The position numbers and the translations under genes were made by a program. DNA of 64,000 nt from Acidovorax soli (GTDB lineage: Bacteria; Pseudomonadota; Gammaproteobacteria; Burkholderiales; Burkholderiaceae_C). This document shows positions 9,169 to 17,292 of the stretch, piece after piece (the stretch's first letter is position 1; each line of letters starts with the position of its first letter). The notes under the pieces are model-generated. The model was given only the letters and a program-made list of their open reading frames with translations, was not told where the DNA came from and searched no databases. Where the stretch lies: positions 269,486 through 333,485 of the forward strand of contig NZ_JACHLK010000008.1 of the NCBI RefSeq assembly GCF_014207955.1, given 5' to 3'.

Positions 9169-9885
9169 TCAGAACGGCGTCACGGTGTTGAAGAAGCGGC
9201 CCAGCCAGCCCGTGACCTGGGCCTCATTCTGGGCGCCGCGGCCACGCGATTCCACGCGCACATTGGCCACCTGGGTGGATGCCACGATGGAGCCGGGCTG
9301 CAGCGCGCGCGGGTCCACGGTGCCGGAGAAGCGCAGCACGTCCACGTTCTGGTTCACCCCGATCTGCTTCTCGCCGGTCACGACCAGGTGGCCGTTGGGC
9401 AGCACATCGACGACGGTGGCGGTGATCGAACCCTGGAAGGTGTTGGCGCTTTCGGTGCCACCCTTGCCCTCGAAGGCATTTTCCGAATTGGCGCCCACGC
9501 CCAGCTTGTTGGTGAACTTCTGGCTTGTGAAGGGCAGCGCCGTCACCCCGCTGGTCATCTTGGAGGTGCGGTCCACGGTGGAGGAGGACTTCTGGCTGGC
9601 GGTCACGTTCTCCACGATCTGGATCGTGACGTTGTCACCGACCATGCGCGCGCGCCGGTCCTCGAAGGCCGGGCGGTAGCTGGCCGAGTGGAACAGGCCG
9701 CCGGTGACCGGGGGCGGTGTGCGCGGCGTGGTGGCGGCCAGGGGCGGCGGGGTGGTGGGCAGGATGTCCACGGGCGGCGGCGGGGACATGCTGGCGCAGC
9801 CGGTGCCGAGCACGGCGGCGGCCAGGGTCGGCCACGCCAGAGGGCGGCTGCGGGCAGCCTGGAAGAGTGCGTGGAGGAGTGTCAT
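9169..9885 (-). CDS. flgH: Flagellar L-ring lipoprotein FlgH
   Basis: FlgH forms the outer-membrane L-ring. The 238-residue protein has a lipoprotein signal with lipobox LGTGC, so Cys30 should be lipidated, followed by a Pro-rich stretch. Conserved FlgH segments include ARMVGDNVTIQIVENVTAS in the first half and NGHLVVTGEKQIGVNQ followed by LRFSGTVDPR near the end. AGGA precedes the ATG. It follows flgG by 41 bases in the same direction. Normal length for the family. Confidence 0.95.
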   Translation of the reverse strand: MTLLHALFQAARSRPLAWPTLAAAVLGTGCASMSPPPPVDILPTTPPPLAATTPRTPPPVTGGLFHSASYRPAFEDRRARMVGDNVTIQIVENVTASQKSSSTVDRTSKMTSGVTALPFTSQKFTNKLGVGANSENAFEGKGGTESANTFQGSITATVVDVLPNGHLVVTGEKQIGVNQNVDVLRFSGTVDPRALQPGSIVASTQVANVRVESRGRGAQNEAQVTGWLGRFFNTVTPF

Positions 9886-9926
9886 GGCGAGAGTCCTGGC
9901 TGAATGGCTTGTGGCCGCTGGGCGTG

Positions 9927-10709
9927 TTACATCTGGCTGAGCTTGGCCAGCATCTGGTCCGAGGTCTGGATGGCCTTGGAATTCATTTCGTAGGCGCGCT
10001 GGGTCTGGATCATGGTCACCAGCTCCTGCACCACGTTCACGTTGGAGGTCTCGAGGTAGCCTTGCATGATGGTGCCCAGGCCGTTGGTACCGGGCGTGCC
10101 CTGCTGGGGCTGGCCCGAGGCCGCCGTCTCGATGAACAGGTTCTGGCCGCGCGGCTCCAGGCCGCCCGGGTTCACGAAGGTGGCCATGGCGATGTTGCCC
10201 AGCGGCTGCGGCGCGGTGTTGCCGGGCACGGTGGCCGTGACGGCACCCTCCGCGCTGATGGAGACACTGGTCGCGTTGGCGGGAACGGTGATGCCGTTGG
10301 CGATGGGCAGGCCGCTGGAAGTCACCAGGCGGCCCTGCGAGTCGAGCTGGAACGAGCCGTCGCGCGTGTAGCCGATGGTGCCATCGGGCTGCGTGACCTC
10401 GAAGAAGCCATTGCCCTTGATGGCCACGTCCAGGTTGTTGTTGGACTGCTGCATGCTGCCCTGCATGAAGTTGCGGGCCGTGGCGACGGTGCGCACGCCC
10501 AGGCCCAGGTGCAGGCCGGTGGGCAGCTGGCTTTGCTCGGTGGTCTGGGCACCCACCTGGCGCAGGTTCTGGTAGATCAGGTCTTCGAACACCGCGTTGG
10601 CGCGCTTGTAGCCGGTGGTCGAGACGTTGGCCAGGTTGTGGGAGATGACGTCCAGCTGGGTCTGCTGGGCTTCCATGCCGGTCTTGGCGATCCAGAGGGA
10701 ATTGATCAT
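9927..10709 (-). CDS. flgG: Flagellar distal rod protein FlgG
   Basis: FlgG forms the distal rod. It has exactly 260 residues, the standard size, and starts MINSLWIAKTGMEAQQTQLDVISHNLANVSTTGYKR, with the axial-protein motif NLANVSTTG near residues 26-34. The C-terminal ALQ-type helix (VTMIQTQRAYEMNSKAIQT) is intact. An AGGAAA ribosome site lies just upstream. It sits between flgF (27-base gap) and flgH in the conserved flgBCDEFGH order. Confidence 0.97.
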   Translation of the reverse strand: MINSLWIAKTGMEAQQTQLDVISHNLANVSTTGYKRANAVFEDLIYQNLRQVGAQTTEQSQLPTGLHLGLGVRTVATARNFMQGSMQQSNNNLDVAIKGNGFFEVTQPDGTIGYTRDGSFQLDSQGRLVTSSGLPIANGITVPANATSVSISAEGAVTATVPGNTAPQPLGNIAMATFVNPGGLEPRGQNLFIETAASGQPQQGTPGTNGLGTIMQGYLETSNVNVVQELVTMIQTQRAYEMNSKAIQTSDQMLAKLSQM

Positions 10710-10736
10710 GGCGTTTTCCTAGGGGCTGGTGGCGGT

Positions 10737-11477
10737 TCAGCCGTTGATGCTCAGCAACTGGCTGGCAGCCTTGTCATTGGTCTCGGCGGTCTGCAGCATC
10801 TTGATCTGCTGCTCGAACTGGCGCGAGGCGGCGATCATGCCGACCATGGTTTCCACGGCGTTCACGTTGGAGCCTTCGATCGCACCCGACAGCAGGCGCG
10901 CATTGGGGTCATTGGGGATCTGTTCGCCCGAGGCGGCGCGGAACAGCCCGTCGTCGCCGCGCTTGAGCGGGTCTTCGGCGGTGGGCGTGGCCAGTTTCAG
11001 GCGCCCGATGGCCGCCGGGGGCTGGCCAGCCGTCTTGGCGGTGAGGGTGCCGTCCGATCCGATGGACACCTCGGCGTTCGGAGGCACGTCGATGGGGCCC
11101 CCCCCATCCGAGAGCACGGGCAGCCCGGTGTTGGTCAGCAGCGCCCCGGTGGGCGAGACCTCGAAGCCACCGTTGCGGGTGTAGGCCTCCACGCCATCGA
11201 GGCCCTGCACCGCGAACCAGGCATTGCCGACAGCCATGGCGTCAAGAGCGCGGCCCGTGCGTTGCACGGGGCCCGGCTTGTCGACGTAGCCCGAGGTGGC
11301 TTCCAGCGCGAACACGCGCGTGGTGGAGCCATCGCCTTGCAGCGGCACGGAGCGGAAGGTGGACATCTCCGCGCGAAAGCCGTTGGTGGACGCATTGGCC
11401 AGGTTGTTGGCCAGCACCGACTGCCGGTGGGCAGCGGCGCTGGCACCAGTCATGGAGGTGTAGATGATGCGGTCCAT
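10737..11477 (-). CDS. flgF: Flagellar proximal rod protein FlgF
   Basis: FlgF is a proximal rod component. The 246-residue protein starts MDRIIYTSMTGASAAAHRQSVLANNLANAST, typical of FlgF, with the axial motif at about residues 25-35 and the C-terminal helix VETMVGMIAASRQFEQQIKML. The length matches the family (about 245-250). GGAAG lies upstream of the ATG. It lies between flgE and flgG with short gaps. Confidence 0.96.
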   Translation of the reverse strand: MDRIIYTSMTGASAAAHRQSVLANNLANASTNGFRAEMSTFRSVPLQGDGSTTRVFALEATSGYVDKPGPVQRTGRALDAMAVGNAWFAVQGLDGVEAYTRNGGFEVSPTGALLTNTGLPVLSDGGGPIDVPPNAEVSIGSDGTLTAKTAGQPPAAIGRLKLATPTAEDPLKRGDDGLFRAASGEQIPNDPNARLLSGAIEGSNVNAVETMVGMIAASRQFEQQIKMLQTAETNDKAASQLLSING

Positions 11478-11508
11478 GGCGGCTTCCGGTCAGGGGATCA
11501 GGGGCGCG

Positions 11509-12789
11509 TCAGCGCAGGTTCACCAGGGTGGACATCACCTGGTCTTGTGTCTTGATGGTCTGCGCATTGGCCTGGTAGGTGCGCTGTGCGGTCATCATGT
11601 TCACGAGCTCGGCCGTGAGGTCGACGTTGGAGTCTTCCAGCGCACCCGAACGCAGCGCGCCGAAGTTGCCATCGGTGGCCGTGCCCATCACCGGCTGGCC
11701 CGATTCGAAGGTGGCCACCCAGTTGTTGCCACCCACCGAGGCCAGGCCCTGGGTGTTGCGGAAGCTCGACAGCGCGATCTGGCCTTCGGCGCGCGTGACG
11801 CCGTTGGAGTAGCGCGTCATGATCATGCCGTTGTTCTCGACGTTGATGCCCGTGAGGTCGCCCGCGGTGTAGCCGTCCTGCGAGAGATCGGACACCGAGA
11901 ACTTGCGACCGAACTGCGTCACGTTGTCCAGGTTCACCTCGACGTCGTAGGCGGGCAGGTTGTTGGGGTTGGGCGGCGTGGGGTTGACGTTCAGCGTCAG
12001 CGCAAAGCCGGTGGCCGGCGGCGTGGCCGCCGGGCCGGTGATCACGCCGTTGTTGTCGAAGGTGATCTGGCCGATGGCCGTGGCCACCACGGGCGGCACG
12101 GCCGTGGGGTCGTCGAGGGCGTCGTACACGTCCCAGGTGTTGTCCGTGGCGGTCTTCTGGAAGTACAGGTTGACCGGTTTGGCCACGCCCTGGCTGTCGA
12201 ACACGTTGATCGAGGTGCCGTAGGTGGCACGCGGCGTGGCGGGCACGGGCGGGGTGGCGGCCGGATCGCCGGCGGCGTCCGTGGCGCGCGCATCCAGGTT
12301 GAAGGCGGCGTTGATCCGGGTGGTCTGCTTGGCGGGGATGGGCTCCGAAGTGGGGAACACCATGGGGATGGGGTCGGTGCCCGTGCGCAGGCCGGTGGTC
12401 GGGTCGATCGGGTAGCCCATGACCTTGGCGTTGTCATTGGTCACCATGTTGCCTTCCTTGTCCAGCTTGAAGTTGCCGGCGCGGGTGTAGGCAGCAGAGC
12501 CATCGGGCAATTGCAGCGTGAAGAAGCCGTTGCCATTGATCGCCACGTCCAGGCTGTTGCCGGTGATGGTCAGGTTGCCCTGAGTGAACTGCTGGGCCAC
12601 GGCGGCCGTCTCCACGCCGATGCCGGCGTTGGTGCCACCGGCCGAGCCGATGGCATTGGCCACCATCTCCGCGAATTCGGCGCGCGATGCCTTGAAGCCC
12701 ACGGTGTTGGAGTTGGCGATGTTGTGGCCGATGACGTCCAGGTTCTTGCTGGCGGCATTCAGGCCGGAGAGGCCTTGCTGGAAACCCAT
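11509..12789 (-). CDS. flgE: Flagellar hook protein FlgE
   Basis: FlgE polymerises into the hook. The 426-residue protein has the N-terminal motif NIANSNTVGFKASRAEFAEM (about 26-45) and a C-terminal NMMTAQRTYQANAQTIKTQDQVM helix. Its central domain is a little longer than in enterobacteria (402 residues) and rich in Pro/Ala/Thr. A strong AGGAG ribosome site precedes the start, as expected for an abundant structural protein. It follows flgD in the standard order. Confidence 0.97.
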   Translation of the reverse strand: MGFQQGLSGLNAASKNLDVIGHNIANSNTVGFKASRAEFAEMVANAIGSAGGTNAGIGVETAAVAQQFTQGNLTITGNSLDVAINGNGFFTLQLPDGSAAYTRAGNFKLDKEGNMVTNDNAKVMGYPIDPTTGLRTGTDPIPMVFPTSEPIPAKQTTRINAAFNLDARATDAAGDPAATPPVPATPRATYGTSINVFDSQGVAKPVNLYFQKTATDNTWDVYDALDDPTAVPPVVATAIGQITFDNNGVITGPAATPPATGFALTLNVNPTPPNPNNLPAYDVEVNLDNVTQFGRKFSVSDLSQDGYTAGDLTGINVENNGMIMTRYSNGVTRAEGQIALSSFRNTQGLASVGGNNWVATFESGQPVMGTATDGNFGALRSGALEDSNVDLTAELVNMMTAQRTYQANAQTIKTQDQVMSTLVNLR

Positions 12790-12848
12790 GGTGTTCTCCT
12801 TGAGGGGGCGTGGTGTTCAGGTGTCGGGGGCGAAAGCTGGGGGCAGGC

Positions 12849-13502
12849 TCAGACCAGTGACTTGATCTGGCTGTAGCTGATGTTCTTGCCGTTGGCCAGC
12901 GTGAGCACGAGCTGGCCGTCGGTGGCACCGGCGGCGGTGACCTTGGACAAGGTGAGCGCGGTGGATTCGAGCGTGGTCGCGCCGTTGACCGCCTTGACGC
13001 GGAACTGCAGGCCTTCGGTGCTGCCCTTGTAGGCACTGGCGTCCCATTCGAAGTTGTGCCGGCCGGCGTCCTTGGGGCCCAGGTCCAGCGTGTCCACGAC
13101 CTGGCCGCCGGGGGTCACGACCTCCACGGTCACCTTGGTGGCCGCATAGGGAATCTCGAAGCCGGCCTTGCCCACGCCGCTGGCCACCGTCATGCCCGAG
13201 CCCTCGGTCAGCACATTGCGCCCCACCAGGGTCGTGCCCTGCATGACCTGCAGCGAATTGAACTGCGCCGCCATGCTCTGCATCGTGGTGTTGAGCTGCT
13301 GGATGCCGGTGACCGTGTTGATCTGTGCGATCTGCGAGGTCATCTGGGCGTTGTCCAGCGGGTTCATCGGGTCCTGGTTGTTGAGCTGGGCGACCAGCAG
13401 CTTGAGGAACCGGTCCTGGGAGGCGGCAGGGTCGTTGGCTGCCGTTGCCTTGGCATTGGCGGTGTCGGCGGTCGTGGTGGCGTTGGTGGCGTTGAGGATC
13501 AT
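12849..13502 (-). CDS. flgD: Hook-capping scaffold protein FlgD
   Basis: FlgD caps the growing hook and is later replaced by FlgK. The 217-residue protein contains the conserved FlgD segment FLKLLVAQLNNQDPMNPLDN (about 33-52) followed by TSQIAQINTVTGIQQLN. A C-terminal FlgD tudor/Ig-like region follows, with a typical hydrophobic pattern. The N-terminal 30 residues are Ala/Thr-rich. Length is normal. It lies between flgC and flgE in the same direction. Confidence 0.96.
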   Translation of the reverse strand: MILNATNATTTADTANAKATAANDPAASQDRFLKLLVAQLNNQDPMNPLDNAQMTSQIAQINTVTGIQQLNTTMQSMAAQFNSLQVMQGTTLVGRNVLTEGSGMTVASGVGKAGFEIPYAATKVTVEVVTPGGQVVDTLDLGPKDAGRHNFEWDASAYKGSTEGLQFRVKAVNGATTLESTALTLSKVTAAGATDGQLVLTLANGKNISYSQIKSLV

Positions 13503-13519
13503 GGCGAGGGTCTCCCGGG

Positions 13520-13924
13520 TTACTGGCCCATCTGCAGGGTCTTGAGCAGAAGTGACTTGGCCGTGTTCATCACCTCGACGTTGTTCTGGTAGGAGCGCGA
13601 CGCGGAAATCATGTTCACCATCTCTTCCACGGCATTGACGTTGGAGTGGGTCACATAGCCCTGCTCGTCGGCCGAGGGGTGGCTGGGGTCGTGGATCTTG
13701 CGGCCGGGCACGTTGCTCTCGGTGATGGCACTCACGCGCACGCCGTCCGAGCCCTCCTGCCCCATGTTGGCGGTGCGAAAGACCACCTGGCGGGCCTTGT
13801 AGGCATTGCCATCGGGGCCGGCCACCGCGTCGACGTTGGCCAGGTTGCTGGCCACGACGTTCAGGCGCTGGGACTGCGCGCTGATGGCGCTGCCCGAGAC
13901 ATTGAAGATGGAGAACATGGACAT
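13520..13924 (-). CDS. flgC: Flagellar proximal rod protein FlgC
   Basis: FlgC is a proximal rod protein; 134 residues match the family size exactly. It starts MSMFSIFNVSGSAISAQSQRLNVVASNLANVDAV and ends with SASRSYQNNVEVMNTAKSLLLKTLQMGQ, both typical. A second in-frame ATG six bases downstream is an alternative start. It lies between flgB (33-base gap) and flgD (17-base gap). Confidence 0.97.
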   Translation of the reverse strand: MSMFSIFNVSGSAISAQSQRLNVVASNLANVDAVAGPDGNAYKARQVVFRTANMGQEGSDGVRVSAITESNVPGRKIHDPSHPSADEQGYVTHSNVNAVEEMVNMISASRSYQNNVEVMNTAKSLLLKTLQMGQ

Positions 13925-13957
13925 GGTGGAGAGCCTCTTCTATCGCGGTGGGGCGGG

Positions 13958-14449
13958 TTACTGGCCCTGGATGGCGCTGAGCATGGTCTTGGCGTTGCCG
14001 TTGATGAAGCGCAGCGTGGCTTCGTAGCGCACGGCGTTGTCCACGAAGGCGGCGCGCTCGCGGTCCAGGTCCACCGAGTTGTTGTCCAGCGCGGGTTGGG
14101 TCTGCAGCGAGTAGGCCAGCTTGCCCTTGCTGCCCAGTTCTGCCGACGAGCCTTCGTCGGCGGTGGATGCGGTGATGTGCCGTGGGTCCGTGCCTATCGT
14201 GACCGTGGGCCGCTGGGTGGTGTAGCCGGAGTTGCCCAGTGTGGTGGTGGACAGGCGGTGGGGCGATTCGGTGTACGAGGAGCGCTCGCCCATGGCGTTG
14301 CTCAGCGCGTCGGAAAATTTGAAGTCGCGTGCGACGTAGCCGGGGGTGTCGGCGTTGGCGATGTTGCTGGCGATGGCGCGCTGGCGCTCGGCACGCAGGA
14401 TCAGTGCGTTGCCGTGGAAGTCCAGCCGGTTGGTCATCTTGTCAAGCAT
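13958..14449 (-). CDS. flgB: Flagellar proximal rod protein FlgB
   Basis: FlgB is the most proximal rod component. The open frame reaches 14488, but the ATG at 14449 is preferred because a GAGG ribosome site sits just upstream and the product then starts MLDKMTNRLDFHGNALILRAERQRA, as FlgB does; this gives 163 residues. The axial motif SNIANADTPGY follows at about 28-38, and the C-terminal helix contains YEATLRFINGNAKTML. It is the first gene of the leftward flg operon, divergent from flgA. Confidence 0.95.
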   Translation of the reverse strand: MLDKMTNRLDFHGNALILRAERQRAIASNIANADTPGYVARDFKFSDALSNAMGERSSYTESPHRLSTTTLGNSGYTTQRPTVTIGTDPRHITASTADEGSSAELGSKGKLAYSLQTQPALDNNSVDLDRERAAFVDNAVRYEATLRFINGNAKTMLSAIQGQ

Positions 14450-14663
14450 GTCTGCCTCACGTCCAGGTTGCGAAATGCCAGCAAACACGGTTTTCTGGCG
14501 TGGCTCGATTATGAAAACCGCCCGGATTTTCTAAAGCGCGAAGAGCCCGCGTTTGGGGCCGCAGTTCGGGACTTCGGCGCCGGCGCCAGGGCCTACAGTG
14601 GTGGTCGTGAAATGGCCCTTGCACCGAGCTGCAGGGCCGCATTGACCTACCAGGAGGCGCCCC
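14450..14663. promoter_or_regulatory. Divergent flgB / flgA control region
   Basis: This 214-base gap separates the start of the leftward flgB operon from rightward flgA and must hold both promoters. An AT-richer core lies around 14485-14535 (TTATGAAAACC, GGATTTTCTAAAG). I could not find a convincing sigma-28 or sigma-54 promoter, so class II (master-regulator) control is the likely arrangement. flgA has a good CAGGAGG ribosome site at about 14649-14655. Confidence 0.5.
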
Positions 14664-15404
14664 ATGGCACCCGCATTCCCCATCTTGTCCACGGCCGGCC
14701 GCACCGTGCTCGCCACACTCGCATGCGCATGGCTGGCCAACGCGGCTCAGGCCCAGTCCGTGGCCGACCCGGCGGCGGACCTGCCCGCCCTGACCCAGCG
14801 CTGGCTGGACGATGCCATCACGCGCAACCAGCCTGCGGGCCTGCCGCTGCGCATGGAGGTGAGCATCGGTGCGCTCGACACGCGGCTGCGCCTGGCGCCG
14901 TGCGCCCGGGTCGAGCCCTACCTGCCGGCCGGCTCGCGCCTGTGGGGGCGCACCCGCCTGGGCCTGCGCTGTGTGGAGGGGCAGACCGCCTGGAACGTGT
15001 TCCTGCCCGTCACGGTCAAGGCCTTCGGGCCGGCATGGGTGCTGACGGGCAATGTGGCCTCCGGGGCCGTGCTGGCGGCCACCGATGCCGCGGAGGCGGA
15101 AGTGGACTGGGCGGCCGACGCCGCCGCGGTGGTGGCCAATCCCGACCAGTGGGTCGGCCAGATCGCCTCGCGCCCCCTGGTCGCGGGCCAGGCCTTGCGC
15201 CAGTCGATGGTGCGCCCGCCCAGCATCTTCAAGGCCGGGGCCCAGGTGCGGGTGGTGGCACAAGGCCCCGGATATGCGGTAACCTCGGCAGGCCAGGCGC
15301 TCACTGCGGGTGCCGTGGGCCAGACTGTGCGGGTTCGCATGGACAATGGGCGCACAATCTCTGGTATTGTGGGTGAAAATGGGACGGTTGACGTTACCCT
15401 TTGA
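14664..15404 (+). CDS. flgA: P-ring assembly chaperone FlgA
   Basis: FlgA is the periplasmic chaperone for P-ring assembly. The 246-residue protein has a signal peptide (about 1-29, cleavage near AAQAQS), a variable N-terminal domain, and the conserved C-terminal SAF-type region with RPLVAGQALRQSMVR and the ending VGQTVRVRMDNGRTISGIV. Length is typical for betaproteobacteria. A strong ribosome site precedes the ATG. It is followed by flgM after a gap that contains a sigma-28 promoter. Confidence 0.95.
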   Translation: MAPAFPILSTAGRTVLATLACAWLANAAQAQSVADPAADLPALTQRWLDDAITRNQPAGLPLRMEVSIGALDTRLRLAPCARVEPYLPAGSRLWGRTRLGLRCVEGQTAWNVFLPVTVKAFGPAWVLTGNVASGAVLAATDAAEAEVDWAADAAAVVANPDQWVGQIASRPLVAGQALRQSMVRPPSIFKAGAQVRVVAQGPGYAVTSAGQALTAGAVGQTVRVRMDNGRTISGIVGENGTVDVTL

Positions 15405-15427
15405 TGCATCACACCTGCATAAATAGC

Positions 15428-15454
15428 TAAAGTCCAGCGCCGAAGGGTCGAAAA
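15428..15454 (+). promoter_or_regulatory. Sigma-28 promoter of flgMN
   Basis: TAAAGTCC, 11 bases, then GTCGAAAA matches the sigma-28 consensus TAAAGTTT-N11-GCCGATAA with exact spacing. It lies 43 bases before the flgM start. FliA would therefore drive its own anti-sigma factor, the known class III flgM feedback arrangement. Confidence 0.8.
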
Positions 15455-15496
15455 CATTGCTACGAGCTCCGTGTCATCGGAGCGCTGGAGAAGGCG

Positions 15497-15826
15497 ATGA
15501 AGATAGGTCAACAACCGGAACTTCCGGGCGCACTGGCGCAGACGGGGCAGGCCAAGCAGGCCAAAACCCCCGCACCTGCCCCTGCGGCACCCCAAGGAGT
15601 GGCCCAGAGCACCACGGCGGCTCCGGCCCCCGGCGTGCCTGTGACGGTTTCCACAGCGGCGCGGGCCCTGGACCAGACCACCCGTGCAGCGAGCGATTTC
15701 GACACGAAGAAGGTGGCCGCCGTGCGCGCAGCCATCGAAAAGGGCACGTTCTCGGTCAGCGCCGGCGCGATCGCCGACAAGCTGCTGGCCAACGCCCAAG
15801 AGATTTTCTCCCGTTCGCGCGGCTAG
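15497..15826 (+). CDS. flgM: Anti-sigma-28 factor FlgM
   Basis: FlgM binds FliA until the hook is finished and is then exported through the flagellum. The 109-residue protein begins MKIGQQPELPG and has a long disordered Ala/Pro-rich N-terminal half. The conserved sigma-binding C-terminal half includes FDTKKVAAVRAAIEKGTFSV and ADKLLANAQEIFSR. It is slightly longer than the enterobacterial protein (97 residues). A GGAGAAGG ribosome site precedes the start. It is co-directional with flgN. Confidence 0.93.
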   Translation: MKIGQQPELPGALAQTGQAKQAKTPAPAPAAPQGVAQSTTAAPAPGVPVTVSTAARALDQTTRAASDFDTKKVAAVRAAIEKGTFSVSAGAIADKLLANAQEIFSRSRG

Positions 15827-15877
15827 CGCGCCATCGCCTCTCGCAGGCGCACCAGCCGCATCCACCAGGAAACACCC

Positions 15878-16264
15878 GTGAGCATGCCGCTGGAAGAAGC
15901 CCTGCAAGCCGTTGAGCAGCACATCGAGGCAGTGTCTGCCGCCCTGCTCAAGGCCGACGCCCCCACCTTGGAACAAGCCAGCACCGGGTTGCGCGACGCC
16001 GCAGCCCGTTTTTCGTATGCGCTGGACCTCTCCCGCCAGCAGGTGAGCTCCATCACCCCCGCCCTCCGGGCCCGCATGGATGCCATCGCCGCCACCCTGG
16101 TGGTGCACCGTGAAAGCCTGGCCCGCCTGGCCGCCATCACCGACCGCCAGACCGCCGTGCTCGTCCCCTCCCAGGACAGCTCCGCCAACGCCACCTACGG
16201 CAACGGCCTGGGCGGCAAGCAAAAAGCCGCCGGCATCGCCAAGATCTACCGCTCGGCCGGCTGA
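15878..16264 (+). CDS. flgN: Export chaperone FlgN for FlgK/FlgL
   Basis: FlgN is the cytoplasmic chaperone that delivers the junction proteins FlgK and FlgL to the export gate. The 128-residue, mostly helical protein starts with LEEALQAVEQHIEAVSAAL and ends with a Gly/Lys-rich tail. Identification rests on size, helical content and position directly after flgM. The GTG at 15878 is chosen because AGGA lies 8 bases upstream; an ATG 6 bases further in is possible but poorly spaced. Confidence 0.88.
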   Translation: MSMPLEEALQAVEQHIEAVSAALLKADAPTLEQASTGLRDAAARFSYALDLSRQQVSSITPALRARMDAIAATLVVHRESLARLAAITDRQTAVLVPSQDSSANATYGNGLGGKQKAAGIAKIYRSAG

Positions 16265-16388
16265 TAGGCGGGTCACGGGCGCAGCAACGCTGCGCTGTAT
16301 GGGCACAATTCTCTGTTTGTATTAGTACATAGCCACCGGCGCCCAAGCGCTGAGAACAGGCCGTGGATAGCGCGCTGCCCAAGCCAGT

Positions 16389-16565
16389 GCAGCCGTGCAA
16401 GGGCCGCCCCGCCGCACCGGCTGCGTCCCCCTTCCCGAACCGCGCAGCGGATCGAGAGAAGGGGCTGAGGGCCGCGGCTCCAAGCCTGCCTGCGCAGGCT
16501 TGGACGTGCCCGAAGAGCCGCCGCTTCTGGCGGCGGTGCCGAGGCGCGCAGCGCCTCAGGGGGTT
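16389..16565 (+). repeat. Structured intergenic repeat, copy B (long form)
   Basis: About 175 bases nearly identical to 41127-41298. In order: GGGCCGCCCCGCCGC block, a variable hairpin with a GCA loop (CGAACCGC-GCA-GCGGATCG, imperfect), a perfect 10-bp palindrome CCAAGCCTGC / GCAGGCTTGG with a 4-base loop, and GAGGCGC-GCA-GCGCCTC followed by a G-run. It fills most of the 307-base gap between convergent flgN and fliA. Apart from this repeat I see nothing in that gap except an AT-rich stretch near 16300-16330. Confidence 0.8.
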
Positions 16566-16571
16566 GTACGC

Positions 16572-17288
16572 TTAATGACTTCGCATTTTTGCCCGCAAGC
16601 GGGCAATCGACTGGCTGTGCAGCTGGCACACCCGGGATTCGGTGACGCCCAGCACGGCTGCGATCTCCTTGAGATTCATGTCGTGCTCGTAGTACATGCC
16701 CATGATGTGCTGCTCGCGTTCGGGCAGCGATTCGATGGCGCTGACCAGCGCCGAGCGCAGGCGGTGGTCGCGCAGCATTTCGAGCGGGTTGGCCGCCTCG
16801 TCGCCCACATGGCGGTCGAGGAAACCATCGTCCTCCTCGTTGCCATGGGTCATGTCCTCCAGGTACACGAGCTGCGTGCCGCGCACCTTGCCCAGCAGGT
16901 TCTGGTATTCGGGCAGGGGCATGCCCATCTCGGTGGCGATCTCCGACTCGAGCGGGCTGCGGCCCAGGCGCTGCTCCAGCCGGTTGACGGCCTGCTCGAT
17001 GTCCTTTTGGCTTTTGCGCGAGCTGCGCGACATCCAGTCGCCCTCGCGCAGTTCATCGAGCATGGCGCCGCGGATGCGCTGGGTGGCAAAGGTCTCGAAC
17101 TGCACGCCCTGGGCGGCTTCGTAGCGCGAAAGGGCTTCCGCCAGGCCCATCATGCCGACCTGGATCAGATCATCCAGCTCCACATTGGGAGGCAGCTTGG
17201 CGATCATGTGGTGGGCGATCCGCCGTACCAGGGGTACGTGCTGGCGAATCATCGCATCACGATCGAGCTGGCCTTTGGCGGTGTACAT
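16572..17288 (-). CDS. fliA: Flagellar sigma factor FliA (sigma-28)
   Basis: FliA directs RNA polymerase to late flagellar promoters. The frame is open far upstream, but the ATG at 17288 gives MYTAKGQLDRDAMIRQHVP and 238 residues, matching the family (239 in E. coli). Region 2 contains DLIQVGMMGLAEALSRYE and RIRGAMLDELR; region 4 ends with the helix-turn-helix GVTESRVCQLHSQSIARLR. The gene begins 4 bases after the flhG-like stop, at the end of the flhB-flhA-flhF block. FlgM is its predicted antagonist. Confidence 0.96.
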   Translation of the reverse strand: MYTAKGQLDRDAMIRQHVPLVRRIAHHMIAKLPPNVELDDLIQVGMMGLAEALSRYEAAQGVQFETFATQRIRGAMLDELREGDWMSRSSRKSQKDIEQAVNRLEQRLGRSPLESEIATEMGMPLPEYQNLLGKVRGTQLVYLEDMTHGNEEDDGFLDRHVGDEAANPLEMLRDHRLRSALVSAIESLPEREQHIMGMYYEHDMNLKEIAAVLGVTESRVCQLHSQSIARLRAKMRSH

Positions 17289-17292
17289 CAGT

